64,000 nucleotides of DNA from Streptomyces actinomycinicus (GTDB lineage: Bacteria; Actinomycetota; Actinomycetes; Streptomycetales; Streptomycetaceae): positions 62,001 through 126,000 of the forward strand of contig NZ_JAERRK010000023.1 in assembly GCF_016741775.1 (NCBI RefSeq), given 5' to 3'. The notes below the pieces were generated by a model that ran no database searches, was not told where the DNA came from, and saw only the letters and a list, made by a program, of their open reading frames with translations. Positions 50,956 to 60,613 of this stretch are shown here, one piece after another; the first letter of the stretch is position 1, and each line of letters begins with the position of its first letter. The position numbers and the translations under genes were made by a program.

Positions 50956-51348
50956 GCCTGTGCTACCCCGTGGTTGAGCGGCGGATGGTGATCAGTGCGA
51001 GCGCGAGACTATCCCCCGGCATGGCCCGGCCACCAATGGCGATCATGGAAGACCCGCAGGACTGGGCAGGGGGCTCGCAGTTGATGGGCCCCATGCAGTA
51101 GGCGTCGGAGACCTCGACCCGTTCGAGGAATGGAGGGACCGACTGCATGTCGTGGAGACGCCGAGCACGCCTCTGCCCAACTGCAGGCGGTCCGCTATGG
51201 CACGGTACGGCTCTTCCGGCATGACAAGCGCACCGCACCGCGGCCGGTGACCGCGGGGCCGCCTTCCCTGCGCGCAGTAGCCGGGTGGCTTCTCCGGCGC
51301 CCGGACGTCGGTGGTGGCGTGGGCGCACGCCCTGGCAGTACCGCCGGT
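50956..51348. other. 393-bp gap with a doubtful short frame
   Basis: A minus frame reads MQSVPPFLERVEVSDAYCMG and PGDSLALALITIRRS and stops 8 bp before the LppU-like start. It has a Cys pair, but I see no ribosome site and no known relative. It may be a real 60-residue upstream gene or chance. Confidence 0.35.
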
Positions 51349-52752
51349 TCACGGCCTGTGCGCGGCCGATGCGAACAGGCCCTCCGGGTCGTACGCGGCG
51401 CGGGTGCGTTCGAGCCGCTCCCCGTGCGAGCCGAAGACCGAGCCCCGCAGCCCGCTCGCGTCCTCGCCGAGCCCGGCGAAGTTGACGTACGTCCCGCCGC
51501 TGGAGAACGGCTTCATCGCGTCCCATGCCGAACGCGCCCACGCGATGGAGGCCTCGTCCAGCGCGGGGTCCCGCCAGCCCGCGTCGATGCTCAGGTTGTA
51601 GCGCGCGGACCGGTGCGCGAACGCGCTGTCATCGGGGCCCACGCGCGCCACGGCGCCGCCCAGGGTGCGGATGACGATCAGGCTTTCCGGAGTCGGCCGG
51701 CGGGAGTCCCAGTCCACCAGGGCCCGGATGGCCTCGTCCGTCAGTTCCTCCATGAAGTGCGATTTCATGAAGTAGCGTTCGCCGTCGGGGAACCGCCAGG
51801 TGTTCGCGCTCTGCAGCGTGACGTACGGCAGGGTTCCGCTCAGGTCCAGGAGCGGCGGGCCCAGTTCGCGCTGCGGCGCCAGCGCGGCAGTGGCACCGTC
51901 GCCCGGCGGGCCGCCGTACACGGCACCGACGATCACGCACTTCGACCGGTGCAGTTCCTGTGGGATCGCAGGGTCGGCGGGGACGCTCCAGAGCAGGATC
52001 TCCGGCGTGACCGTCTCCGGCGCGGCGTGGGTCGCGTCCCGCCAGGCCCGCAGCACTTCCTCGGCGCGCTCGTACGGGTGGAGAGCCAGCACCCCGGCCA
52101 CCTCCGGACCAAGCACATGCAGGCCGAACTCGAAGGAAGTGACAACGCCCAGGCCGCGGCCCCCGCCGCGCGCCGCCCAGAACATGTCGGGCTCCTCGTC
52201 CCGGCTCGCCGTACGCACCGTGCCGTCCGCGGTGACGACCTCCAGCGAGCGGACGCTGTCGCAGCTCAGCCCGAACGTCCGCATCACGAACCCGAAGCCG
52301 CCGCCGAGGGTGAGACCGGCGATCCCGGTCGCCGAGATCTCCCCACCGGGCGTGACCAGCCCGTGCAGTTGGGTCTCACGGTCCAGTTCGCCCCAGGTCA
52401 CGCCCGCCTGAGCACGCGCGGTGCGGGCCGAGGGGTCGACGTGCACGCCCTTCATGCGCGACAGGTCGATCACCAGGCCGTCGTCGCACACAGCGCTCCC
52501 CGCGACCTGGTGCCCGCCGCCACGGATGCTCACGACCGGCCGGTGCTCGCGCGCGGCCGCCACCGCCTCGACGACATCGGCCGTCCCGGCGCACCGAGCG
52601 ATCGCCACGGGTCGGCGGTCGATCAACCCGTTCCATACGGCCCGCGCCTCGTCGTAGCCGGGGCTACTGCGGTCGATCACCTCGCCGCGCAGAGAGGAGC
52701 GGAGCCGTTCGGTCAGGGACCGGTCACGTGCCTCTGTCTGCTCGCTCGGCAT
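51349..52752 (-). CDS. Berberine-bridge-type FAD oxidoreductase
   Basis: The product has 467 residues. The N-terminal PCMH-type FAD domain has SIRGGGHQVAGSAVCDDG, whose His (in GGHQ, about residue 99) is the usual 8-alpha flavin attachment site. It also has GLTLGGGFGFVMRTFGLSCD and AARGGGRGLGVVTSFEFG. The C-terminal end has the BBE block (YNLSIDAGWRD, then AYDPEGLF). The Cys for a second, 6-S-cysteinyl link falls in LSCDSVR. It has no signal peptide. The family oxidises sugars, alcohols or natural products with oxygen. The start is ATG 52752, seven bases after GGAGAGG. It stands alone. Confidence 0.87.
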   Translation of the reverse strand: MPSEQTEARDRSLTERLRSSLRGEVIDRSSPGYDEARAVWNGLIDRRPVAIARCAGTADVVEAVAAAREHRPVVSIRGGGHQVAGSAVCDDGLVIDLSRMKGVHVDPSARTARAQAGVTWGELDRETQLHGLVTPGGEISATGIAGLTLGGGFGFVMRTFGLSCDSVRSLEVVTADGTVRTASRDEEPDMFWAARGGGRGLGVVTSFEFGLHVLGPEVAGVLALHPYERAEEVLRAWRDATHAAPETVTPEILLWSVPADPAIPQELHRSKCVIVGAVYGGPPGDGATAALAPQRELGPPLLDLSGTLPYVTLQSANTWRFPDGERYFMKSHFMEELTDEAIRALVDWDSRRPTPESLIVIRTLGGAVARVGPDDSAFAHRSARYNLSIDAGWRDPALDEASIAWARSAWDAMKPFSSGGTYVNFAGLGEDASGLRGSVFGSHGERLERTRAAYDPEGLFASAAHRP

Positions 52753-52974
52753 GGGCCTCACCTCTCCGGGGCGCGCAATGCGAGCTGCTCACCGGTCCAC
52801 GCTATGCCGGAGCGGACGCCCCTGCATTGCGGGGAGGTCCGGTCCGATCCGGACCGGTCAGAGGCCAGGCAACCCGCTCGGCCACTCCCAGCGATTCCGC
52901 CATCAGCGCTCCCGTGGTTTCCTGCGGTCCGCCGGGCAGAGTCGTCGCGGTTCGGTCCTGCGTGCCGTTGGCCG

Positions 52975-55041
52975 TCATTCTGCCCGTGCGATGAGCAGGG
53001 CAACGTCGTCGTGGCCGCCGGGCTGCCGGAGTTGCTGCAGCAGTCGGTCGCAGGTGTCTTCCGCGGAGGGGTCCGGCCGTGTGAGGAGGGAAAGGAGGTC
53101 GTTCAGGCGTTCGTCGATGGGGTTGTTGCGGGTTTCGACCAATCCGTCGGTGTAGAAGACCAGTTGATCACCGGGTTTCAGATCGAGGGTGATGGACTCG
53201 AAGAGGACGCCACCCACACCGAGCGGGGCGCCCGTGGGGAGATCGAGGAGTTCCGGTGATCGGCCGGGCCCCGTCAGGACCGGGGGCAGATGGCCGGCAG
53301 AGGCCACCTGCAGGCGGGCGTGGTGGGGGTCGTAGATGGCGTACACGCACGTGGCGAGGTACGGGTCCAGGCCGAGGATGATCTCGTCGAGATGCTTGAG
53401 GATCCGGGCAGGGCCGAGGTTGAGGTTGGCGAGGGTCGCGGTGGCGGTGCGCAGCCGGCCCATCGTGGTGGCGGCCTCGATGCCACTGCCCATGACGTCG
53501 CCGACCGTGAGGGCCGTGCGGTCGTCCCTGAGTGTGATGACGTCGTACCAGTCGCCGCCGACCTCGCTGAACGCCTGGGCCGGCAGGTAGCGGGCGGCGA
53601 CCTCCAGCCCAGGGTGCCGGGGCGAGACTTGCGGCAGCAGGCTGCGCTGGAGGGTCTCGGCAGCACTGCGGATGTGATGGTGGAGGACGGCGTTGTCGAT
53701 GCTCAGTGCCGCGATCGAGGCGAGTTCGCAGGCGAGGGCGACGTCGTCGTCGTCAAAGGGCAGAGGATTTCCGGCGCGGGCCAGACCCATGACGCCGATG
53801 ACCTGCTCCCGCGCGATGAGGGGTACCGCCAGGTCGCTGTGCACACCGGCCTCGGCGAGCAGGCGGGCGGCCTCGGGATCGGCGGCGATCCGACCGTGTT
53901 CACCGCTGGCCACGTGGCTGATCAGGTGGGGTTCGCGGGTGCGGACGACATGAGCCGCCGGGTGGTCGGCATGGTACGTGGCGAGCCGGCCGGGCGGCAC
54001 GATCGCCCGGGCGGCGTCGGTGGGGTACGCGGTCTTCACCGCCAGGACGCGGAACAGGGCCGGGCCCTCGCCCGTGTCCGTGCGGCCCGTCTGCAAGATC
54101 GAGTCCAGGAGGTCCACGGCGACCATGTCGGCCAGATCGGGCACGACGACCTCGGCCAGTTCCTGGGCGGTCCGCTCCACCTCCAAGGTGGTGCCGATCC
54201 GGGCCGAGCCCCTGGCCACCAGGCGCAGGCGCTGCTGGGCCCGGTCGGCCCTTCTGGCTGCCTCGTACCGGTCGGTGACGTCCACCACCACGTTGGCGAT
54301 GCCCAGCACAGTCCCGTGCTGGTCCTCCAGCCGGTACAACGACATCGCCCAGGCATGGTCGCTTCCCTGGTCGGCGGCCGCAGGGCCCACCACTTGCTGG
54401 TCCACCACCGGGATTCCCGACGCCAGCACCTGCCGCATCTCCGCCTCCACGGCGCGGAAGGAGGCACCGGGCATGATCTCGGCGAATGTGCGTCCGACGT
54501 GGTCGGCCACGGGGACGCTGTGCATCGCTGCCATGGCCGGGTTGACCGCCAGGTAGCGCAGGTCGGTGTCCAGGATCGCCAGCCCGATCGGCGCCTGGGT
54601 GACCAGCCGAGTGGACAGCGCCACGCTGCGCTCGACCTGCCGCAGCGTGGACCGGTCGGTCGCCAGCCCCAGAGCGTAATGGTCACCGACGCTGTCCGTC
54701 AGCCGCATATTGCGGAATTCAACCATCCGGGTGCTGCCGTCCTTGTGCCGGATCGGGAAGGCGCCGGCCCAGCCCCGGCCGGTCTCCATCACCTGAGCGA
54801 ACAGCATGATCGCCGCATCCTGGTGTTCCGGGTGCAGGAGCAGCGGAGCCGCGTACTGCCCGAGCGCCTCGGTGCCGGTGTAGCCGAAGAGCTGCTCGGC
54901 CTGGGGGCTCCACATGTCGATCCGGCCGTCGGCCTCCAGCAGCACCGCAGCGACGCCCAGCAGATCCATCAAGCCGCTCGGGCTCGACGCGGTGTCCTCC
55001 GGATGGTCCGGTTCGTTTGGGTGCTGTTCCGCCGAAGTCAT
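52975..55041 (-). CDS. PAS-PAS-GAF-SpoIIE serine phosphatase
   Basis: The product has 688 residues from ATG 55041, behind AAAGGAG. PAS 1 is at about 20-130 (LLEADGRIDMWSPQAEQLFG) and PAS 2 at about 145-265 (ILDTDLRYLAVNPAMAAMH). A GAF domain is at about 280-455 (AEVVVPDLADMVAVDLLDSI, LAVPLIAREQVIGVMGLARA). The PP2C/SpoIIE domain covers about 485-688, with the metal site in EVGGDWYDVI, GDVMGSGIEAA, and GDQLVFYTDGLVETR. The close is PGGHDDVALLIARAE. Such proteins dephosphorylate anti-sigma-factor antagonists to activate a sigma factor. No anti-sigma or antagonist gene is adjacent, as is common for Streptomyces members. Confidence 0.92.
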   Translation of the reverse strand: MTSAEQHPNEPDHPEDTASSPSGLMDLLGVAAVLLEADGRIDMWSPQAEQLFGYTGTEALGQYAAPLLLHPEHQDAAIMLFAQVMETGRGWAGAFPIRHKDGSTRMVEFRNMRLTDSVGDHYALGLATDRSTLRQVERSVALSTRLVTQAPIGLAILDTDLRYLAVNPAMAAMHSVPVADHVGRTFAEIMPGASFRAVEAEMRQVLASGIPVVDQQVVGPAAADQGSDHAWAMSLYRLEDQHGTVLGIANVVVDVTDRYEAARRADRAQQRLRLVARGSARIGTTLEVERTAQELAEVVVPDLADMVAVDLLDSILQTGRTDTGEGPALFRVLAVKTAYPTDAARAIVPPGRLATYHADHPAAHVVRTREPHLISHVASGEHGRIAADPEAARLLAEAGVHSDLAVPLIAREQVIGVMGLARAGNPLPFDDDDVALACELASIAALSIDNAVLHHHIRSAAETLQRSLLPQVSPRHPGLEVAARYLPAQAFSEVGGDWYDVITLRDDRTALTVGDVMGSGIEAATTMGRLRTATATLANLNLGPARILKHLDEIILGLDPYLATCVYAIYDPHHARLQVASAGHLPPVLTGPGRSPELLDLPTGAPLGVGGVLFESITLDLKPGDQLVFYTDGLVETRNNPIDERLNDLLSLLTRPDPSAEDTCDRLLQQLRQPGGHDDVALLIARAE

Positions 55042-55526
55042 CGCACCGACTCCTTTCACCTGCTGACCACGCCGGCGTGCCCGGGTGACCGCGACGATCG
55101 TGTGATGCGGCCTTCCTACAGGTCAGCGGCCCTATTCAAGATGGGGTGCGGAAGCCAGGAGGGCCAGCGGGACGCGCCGCCGGCTTCGTCATCCGAGGGT
55201 TGCTCCGAGCATGTCGGTGATCAGTACGCCCTCGCCCCCTCTCCGGTCATCACTCCACTCCTACCCCTCCGCGGCCCAGGTGGCCTGCGCCGGACACCGA
55301 CGCGGACCTCCGGGAGCCTGGCCGGGAGCCAACCAGTACCCCTCCTGACGCGCGCGCGATGAGTTGCGGGCATCGGCGGCTCGCCCCCCGCAGTTTCCAC
55401 GTGACCGGCCCGCAAGCGCTCGCTCCGAGTGAGCTGGGGGTGGCCAAGCTCGCCGCCCAGGAATGACGAACCGACAGGTCGCCCATCCCGCGGCGAACTC
55501 GCACGGTCCGGGCTTCAGTACCCTGC
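55042..55526. other. 485-bp gap, no gene seen
   Basis: Only Arg-rich shadow frames are open. It lies between the phosphatase start and the end of the carotenoid operon. Its 5' part should hold the phosphatase promoter. Confidence 0.35.
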
Positions 55527-56573
55527 TCAGTCAGCCCGCGGGAGGGGGCCGCCCGGTTCCCCCGGAGCCGGGAAGCGGCCCGTGGAGCGCAGCACCCAGC
55601 GGCGTTCGGCGTAGGCCAGGTCGTCCCGCCACAGGCGGCCCGCGGCGTAGCGGATCACCGGACGCAGCAGGGGGGCCGCCCGGCGCGCGGCGGTGAACCC
55701 GGGACGGCCGGAGGTCGCCAGGACCGCCTCTACGACTGCCGTACGCGGCCTGCCCCGGGCGTCGGCTCCGAGCGGTGTCGCATGGGTCTCCACGACGGAG
55801 CCCTCGCCCTCCCCGTCGGTGATGCGCATGACGACAGTGCGCGGTCCGGGGGCCGTGAACACGGCGCGGACGGGGACGACGAGTCTGCCGGCGATCTTGA
55901 AGGAGACATCGACCACGAACGCGTCGTCGCCCTCGCGTCGGCCGGGGACGTCCACGACGGTGAGGTCGACGAAGGAGTAGGGGTGGAACCAGGACCCGTG
56001 CCAGGGATCGAGGCGGTTGGCGACCACGTCTTCCGGCTCGCAGACACCGGTCGTCATGTGCACGGCTGCCAGTGCGCCGGCCGCGGCCGGACGGGGCGGC
56101 ACCAGTGGCTGGTCGGTGGGCCCCTCGCCCCCGGCGCGGTCGAGCCGTACCCACAGCAGCACCCCGTCGTCATGGGCGGGCCAGGGTTCCCAGCCGGCGA
56201 AGGGCCTGCCGTCCAGGGCCAGTCCATGCCAGTGGCAGAACAGGGTGCCGCAGTGCACCCGGCTGTCGGCCAGGGGTGCGCCCAGGTGAGGACAGACACC
56301 GGGCCCGGCGGCGATGCCGCCGTGCGCGTCGCGCCAGAGCACCGTCTCTTCACCGGCGACGGTGCGGGCCAGCGGCCGGTCCGGTCGCAGGTCCCGGGAC
56401 GGGCCGACGACGTACCAGTTGCCGGTCGGCCGGCCCTGCGCCCGCCTCAGGACGTCGGCGATCAGCGCGGGCCGGGCCATGGACCAGGTCGGGTGCTGAC
56501 GGTGCCAGGCGACGGGGTGCCGTCGCAGTCGCAGGGGCAGACGGGTACGCCGTGGCGCAGGAGGGAACGTCAC
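55527..56573 (-). CDS. crtV: Rieske iron-sulfur protein of the carotenoid cluster (DUF5914; CrtV position)
   Basis: The product has 348 residues. The N-terminal half holds a Rieske [2Fe-2S] centre: CPHLGAPLAD, then FCHWHGLAL (CxH and CxxH, about 93-118). The C-terminal half (VANRLDPWHGSWFHPYSFVD, then TPLGADARGR) is the DUF5914 ligand-binding fold, like a ring-hydroxylating oxygenase but without a clear mononuclear iron triad. The gene is last in crtE-I-B-x, where Streptomyces clusters carry the gene called crtV; the symbol is by position. Its precise step is not known; it may help the desaturation or aromatisation of the ring. Confidence 0.8.
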   Translation of the reverse strand: MTFPPAPRRTRLPLRLRRHPVAWHRQHPTWSMARPALIADVLRRAQGRPTGNWYVVGPSRDLRPDRPLARTVAGEETVLWRDAHGGIAAGPGVCPHLGAPLADSRVHCGTLFCHWHGLALDGRPFAGWEPWPAHDDGVLLWVRLDRAGGEGPTDQPLVPPRPAAAGALAAVHMTTGVCEPEDVVANRLDPWHGSWFHPYSFVDLTVVDVPGRREGDDAFVVDVSFKIAGRLVVPVRAVFTAPGPRTVVMRITDGEGEGSVVETHATPLGADARGRPRTAVVEAVLATSGRPGFTAARRAAPLLRPVIRYAAGRLWRDDLAYAERRWVLRSTGRFPAPGEPGGPLPRAD

Positions 56574-57583
56574 CTGGCCTCCTTCCGGGCGGGGGACGGC
56601 CGGGGGGACGCGGCGGGGGCGCCGGCGGGCCTGCGACGGGCGGCGAGGCGGGCCGCGGTCACCCGCAGCAGGCCGTCGCCGGCGACGAGCGCGCGGCGCC
56701 TGCGGGGCACCACCGCGCGGCGGTGCAGTACCGCCCAGTCATCGGCGGCCACGGCCTCCAGGATGCCGCCGTACAGAACGAAGGCCGTGCGGATGCACGG
56801 CCGGGTGACGGGGTCGAGCATCGACACTCCCGGGGCAGCACGCCGGTAGGCGGCACGGGTGAGGGCTGCGAACGCGCGCAGCGCCGCGGTGACCCGGTGG
56901 TCGGCGGCGTTCGCATCCCGGCAGCGGCACAGCAGCTCCCGGTCGACGCCGTGCGCGGCGAGCAGGTCCTGCGGCAGGTAGATCCGGCCGCGGTCGAGGT
57001 CCTCGCCGACGTCCCGCAGGAAGTTGGTCAGCTGGAAGGCGACGCCCAGTTCGGCCGCGTAGGGCGCGGCCTCCTCACGGGGCACGACGGTGCCGAGGAC
57101 GGGGAGCATCTGAAGGCCGATCACCGCTGCCGATCCGTGCATGTAGGCACGCAGCTCGCCGTAGTCGGCGTACTCGCTGACGGTCAGGTCGCTGCGCATG
57201 GAGGCGAGGAAGTCGGTGAAGTGGCGGTGGTCGATGGCGTAGCGGCTGCTGGTGTCGGCCAGAGCGGCGACCACCGGCGCGGTGCTCCGGGCGCCCGCGA
57301 GACCGCGTGCCAGGTCGTCGCTCAGCCTGTCCAGGGCGGCGGTCCGCCTCGGTCTCTCGTCGGCGTCGTGCGTGCCGGCGCCGCCCGGCGCGTCGACGAT
57401 GTCGTCGGCCCAGCGGGCGAAGCCGTACAGAGCGTGCACGGCGGGACGCCGGTCCGGGGGCAGCAGACGGGTGGCGAGGAAGTAGGTGCGGCCGTGCCGG
57501 GCGTTCAGCTCCCGGCAGTGTGCGTAGGCGGCGCGCAGGCGCGGGTCGCGGATGCCGGCAGCGTCCAGTTCGCGGGCGGTCAC
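56570..57583 (-). CDS. crtB: Phytoene synthase
   Basis: The product has 337 residues. It condenses two geranylgeranyl diphosphates into phytoene. Both Asp-rich sites are visible: ARWADDIVDAPGG (about 68-80) and LRDVGEDLDRGRIYLP (about 195-210), the signature of squalene/phytoene synthases. It is the third gene of the minus-strand crt operon, coupled by GTGA to crtI before it and to the Rieske gene after it. Confidence 0.94.
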   Translation of the reverse strand: MTARELDAAGIRDPRLRAAYAHCRELNARHGRTYFLATRLLPPDRRPAVHALYGFARWADDIVDAPGGAGTHDADERPRRTAALDRLSDDLARGLAGARSTAPVVAALADTSSRYAIDHRHFTDFLASMRSDLTVSEYADYGELRAYMHGSAAVIGLQMLPVLGTVVPREEAAPYAAELGVAFQLTNFLRDVGEDLDRGRIYLPQDLLAAHGVDRELLCRCRDANAADHRVTAALRAFAALTRAAYRRAAPGVSMLDPVTRPCIRTAFVLYGGILEAVAADDWAVLHRRAVVPRRRRALVAGDGLLRVTAARLAARRRPAGAPAASPRPSPARKEAR

Positions 57584-59121
57584 GGGCGTGCTTCCTCCAC
57601 GTTGCGGCGGCGGTTTCGGCCGGAGACGGCTCGGGGCCGGGGTCTGCCGGTGATGCGCGCGGCGGCCAGCTTCCCCGACAGCAGCACGGGCGGCACTCCC
57701 ACGCCGGGCGTGGTGCCGCAGCCGGCCAGCACGGCGTTGGCCGTCCCGCGCACGAGGTTGCGCGGGCGGAAGGGCCCGGTCTGGGCGAAGGTGTGCGCGG
57801 CGGAGAACGGCGTTCCCGCCGCGTGACCCTGCGCGCTCCAGTCGGCGGGCGTCACCAGGCACTCCTCCTGGATGGCCGACGCGATGCCGGCAAGGCCCCG
57901 GCGGTCGAGTTCGCGCAGCAGGCTGTCGCGGTAGCGCACGGTGAGCCCGGACCAGTCGGCGGCGCCCGGGCCGATGTCGGTGTTGGGGCAGGGAGCGAGG
58001 ACGTAGTGCAGGTGGCGGCCCGGCGGGGCCAGGCCGGGATCGGTCGCGGTGGGCCGGGTGATGAGCAGGGAGGGGTCGCTCATCAGCTCGCCGGTGCGGG
58101 TCAGTTCACGGAAGGTGTGCCGCCACGCGTGTCCGAAGGACAGGGTGTGGTGGGCCAGCTCCGGCCAGGTACGGTCGCAACCGGCGTGCAGGAGCACCGC
58201 GGACGGGGCGTGCCGCAGCCGCACCGCGCGGCGCGGCGCGCGGCCCAGCAGGCGGTAGGACACCGGCAGGTCGGGGGTGAGGACGACGGCGTCGCAGGCG
58301 ATGCGCTGATCGTCGGTCACCACGGCGGTGACGCGCTCCCCGGCGCGTTCCAGACGGGTCACCCGTTGTCGGTAGCGGAACTCGGCCCCGGCCGCGGCTG
58401 CGACGTCGGCCATCGCCCGGGGCAGGGCGTACATGCCCCCGCGCGGGAAGTACACCCCGGCAACGGTGTCCATGTAGGCGATCACCGCGTAGGCGGCCAG
58501 TGCCCGCTCGGGCGGGACGCCGGCGTACAGGGCCTGGAAGGAGAAGACGCGGCGCAGCCGTTCGTCGCGCAGGTGGCGGGCGATGTGCGCCTCCCAGCGG
58601 CCGAAGCCGCCGAGTGCGCCGAGGCGCAGCAGGTCGGGGGTGAGAAGCCGCACCGGCGAGTCGAAGTCGGCGTCGAGGAAGCGGCTCCGCTCGACCTGGT
58701 ACAGACGGCCCAGCCAGTGCCGCAGGCGGCGGTACCCGGCGGCGTCGGCGCTTCCGGCGAACCGTTCGATCTCCGCCTCCATCGCCCCGGCGTCGGTGTG
58801 CACGTCGAGGACGCTGCCGTCGGCGAAGCGCGCCCGGTAGGCGGGGTGCAGCGCGATGAGTTCGACGTGGTCGCGCAGCGAGGCTCCGACCGCGGCGAAC
58901 GCCTCGTCGGCGATGTCCGGCATGGTGAGCACGGTCGGTCCGGTGTCGATCAGGTAGCCGCCGAGTTCCAGTCGTCCGGCCCGTCCGCCGGGCCGCGGGT
59001 CGCGTTCGACGACGGTGACGCGCCGGCCGGCGCCGAGCAGGTGCAAGGCGGCGGACAGACCGGCGAGACCGGCGCCGACCACCACGACGTGGTCGGTGCG
59101 TCCCGGGATCCGGCGGGTCAC
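57580..59121 (-). CDS. crtI: Phytoene desaturase
   Basis: The product has 513 residues. It turns phytoene into lycopene with FAD. The N-terminal FAD fold is VVVVGAGLAGLSAALHLLGA, followed by LIDTGPTVLTMPDI. The C-terminal bacterial phytoene desaturase signature reads NLVRGTANAVLAGCGTTPGV and GVPPVLLSGKLAAARI. Length and motifs fit the four-step desaturase. The start is GTG 59121, overlapping the crtE stop. Confidence 0.94.
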   Translation of the reverse strand: MTRRIPGRTDHVVVVGAGLAGLSAALHLLGAGRRVTVVERDPRPGGRAGRLELGGYLIDTGPTVLTMPDIADEAFAAVGASLRDHVELIALHPAYRARFADGSVLDVHTDAGAMEAEIERFAGSADAAGYRRLRHWLGRLYQVERSRFLDADFDSPVRLLTPDLLRLGALGGFGRWEAHIARHLRDERLRRVFSFQALYAGVPPERALAAYAVIAYMDTVAGVYFPRGGMYALPRAMADVAAAAGAEFRYRQRVTRLERAGERVTAVVTDDQRIACDAVVLTPDLPVSYRLLGRAPRRAVRLRHAPSAVLLHAGCDRTWPELAHHTLSFGHAWRHTFRELTRTGELMSDPSLLITRPTATDPGLAPPGRHLHYVLAPCPNTDIGPGAADWSGLTVRYRDSLLRELDRRGLAGIASAIQEECLVTPADWSAQGHAAGTPFSAAHTFAQTGPFRPRNLVRGTANAVLAGCGTTPGVGVPPVLLSGKLAAARITGRPRPRAVSGRNRRRNVEEARP

Positions 59122-60386
59122 CGGCCCGCCTCCGTTCGCGCAGCGGCCGGGACGGCGGCCGGTGGTCGGCTCGGCTCGGGCAGCGGGCCGGAGGCACCGG
59201 TGATCTCGGTCAGCAGGGCACACAGCCGGGCAGCCGCTCCCGGCTCCAGAGCCGCGGTGCTGAGTTCGCGCAGGCACTGACGGGTCAGTCGGGTGATCTT
59301 CGCCTCCACCAGTTCGCGGGCTCCCGTGGCGGTGATGACCTCCCGCACCTCGACCAGTTCGCTCTCGGTCAGACCGGCGCGGCCCACCGTCCGCTCCAGC
59401 AGGCCGAGCACATACCGGTCACCGGCGGCCGTGGCGAGGGCACGGGCGACTGCCAGCGGATACGTGGGCTTGCCCTCGCGTACGTCCCCGCCGGACGGCT
59501 TGCCGGTGACCTCGGGGTCGGCGAACAGGTCGTCCAGGTCGTCCCGCAGCTGGAAGGCGAGGCCCGCCCTGCGCCCGGCGCGGCACAGCGTCCCCGTGGT
59601 GGCGGGGTCGGCTCCGGCCAGGACCGCGCCCAGCTCCAGCGGCCGTTCCACCGTGTACCGGGCACTTTTGAGGCAGGCGGCGCGAATCGAGTGGGTCACG
59701 GTGCGCACGGAGGTGGCCTGGCCCTGCACGTCGAGGTACTGGCCGGCCGCCAACTCGGTGCGCAGGGCCCGCCAGGCCCCGTTCAACCGGCGTGCGCTGT
59801 CGTGCGGAAGCCCGGCGTCCAGCAGCAGGCCCGCCAGCGCGTCGTCCGCCCAGACCAGGGCCAGGTCCCCGGCGAGCACCGCGGCGGACGTACCGAGTGC
59901 GTGCGCGGCGGCCTGCGACGTCGCTGCGGCGTACTGATCGGCCACGTCGGTGTGCAGGGACGGTGTGCCGCGGCGGCTGGGTGCCCGGTCCATGAGGTCG
60001 TCCTGGACGAGGGCGCAGGTCTGGACGAGTTCGAGGGCCGCCGCCGCCCCCAGCGTCGCGCGTACCTGGGCGGGATTCCCTCCGCCGCAGGCGCGCAGGG
60101 ACCACCACATGAGCCGGGGGCGGATCCGGCGTCCGCCGCGCCGGGTGAAGCCCGCCACCCGTTCGGCGATGTCGTGGGCGAACACCGCGTCCAACTCGTG
60201 GCAGCCGGCGAGGCGGTCGGCGAGGAGCGCCCGCAGTTCCCGGCCGACGGCACCCGCGACATCGGCGTCCACTTCGGATGCGTCGCACGGGCCGGCCGGC
60301 TCCCTGACTCCCTCGTGGCGGGCCACGGCGGGTGGCCTGTGCGGTGAGTCCGTCGTGAGACCACGGACCGCCCGGATGGAACCCAT
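59118..60386 (-). CDS. crtE: Geranylgeranyl diphosphate synthase
   Basis: The product has 422 residues, long for the family because of a 55-residue N-terminal extension. The two Asp-rich motifs are CALVQDDLMDRAP (first) and FQLRDDLDDLFAD (second). GGRRIRPRLMWW opens the prenyl synthase fold. The first motif is DDLMD with only two residues between the Asp pairs. It makes the C20 precursor for crtB. It is the first gene of the minus-strand operon; the ATG lies behind GAGAGGATC. Confidence 0.92.
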   Translation of the reverse strand: MGSIRAVRGLTTDSPHRPPAVARHEGVREPAGPCDASEVDADVAGAVGRELRALLADRLAGCHELDAVFAHDIAERVAGFTRRGGRRIRPRLMWWSLRACGGGNPAQVRATLGAAAALELVQTCALVQDDLMDRAPSRRGTPSLHTDVADQYAAATSQAAAHALGTSAAVLAGDLALVWADDALAGLLLDAGLPHDSARRLNGAWRALRTELAAGQYLDVQGQATSVRTVTHSIRAACLKSARYTVERPLELGAVLAGADPATTGTLCRAGRRAGLAFQLRDDLDDLFADPEVTGKPSGGDVREGKPTYPLAVARALATAAGDRYVLGLLERTVGRAGLTESELVEVREVITATGARELVEAKITRLTRQCLRELSTAALEPGAAARLCALLTEITGASGPLPEPSRPPAAVPAAARTEAGR

Positions 60387-60613
60387 CGCGGATCCTCTCG
60401 CCGTATGCGGGGGCTACGCCCCGAACCTGTTCCTGTCGCGCCGGTGCTGCGTTGTCACACATTCCGCGCCGGTCGCCCTGTCGGATGCGCCGTTCGGTGG
60501 AGATGCCGGCGCCATGGGTACGCGGGCGTCCGACACGCTCCCGGCTGCATCCGCCGCGAGCGGCGGCCGGGAAGACTGACGGCAGGAGGGACCGGCCTGG
60601 GAAGGGAGCCGCC
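60387..60613. promoter_or_regulatory. Divergent promoter region of the carotenoid cluster
   Basis: This 227-bp gap separates crtE (minus) from crtY (plus). In related clusters this gap is controlled by light through a LitR/LitS-type system; no lit genes are in this window. No clear promoter boxes could be picked out. Confidence 0.45.

Noticed and set aside
53290..55362. A 690-codon plus-strand frame
   Set aside because: It is antisense to the PAS-GAF-SpoIIE gene, which shows all domain motifs.
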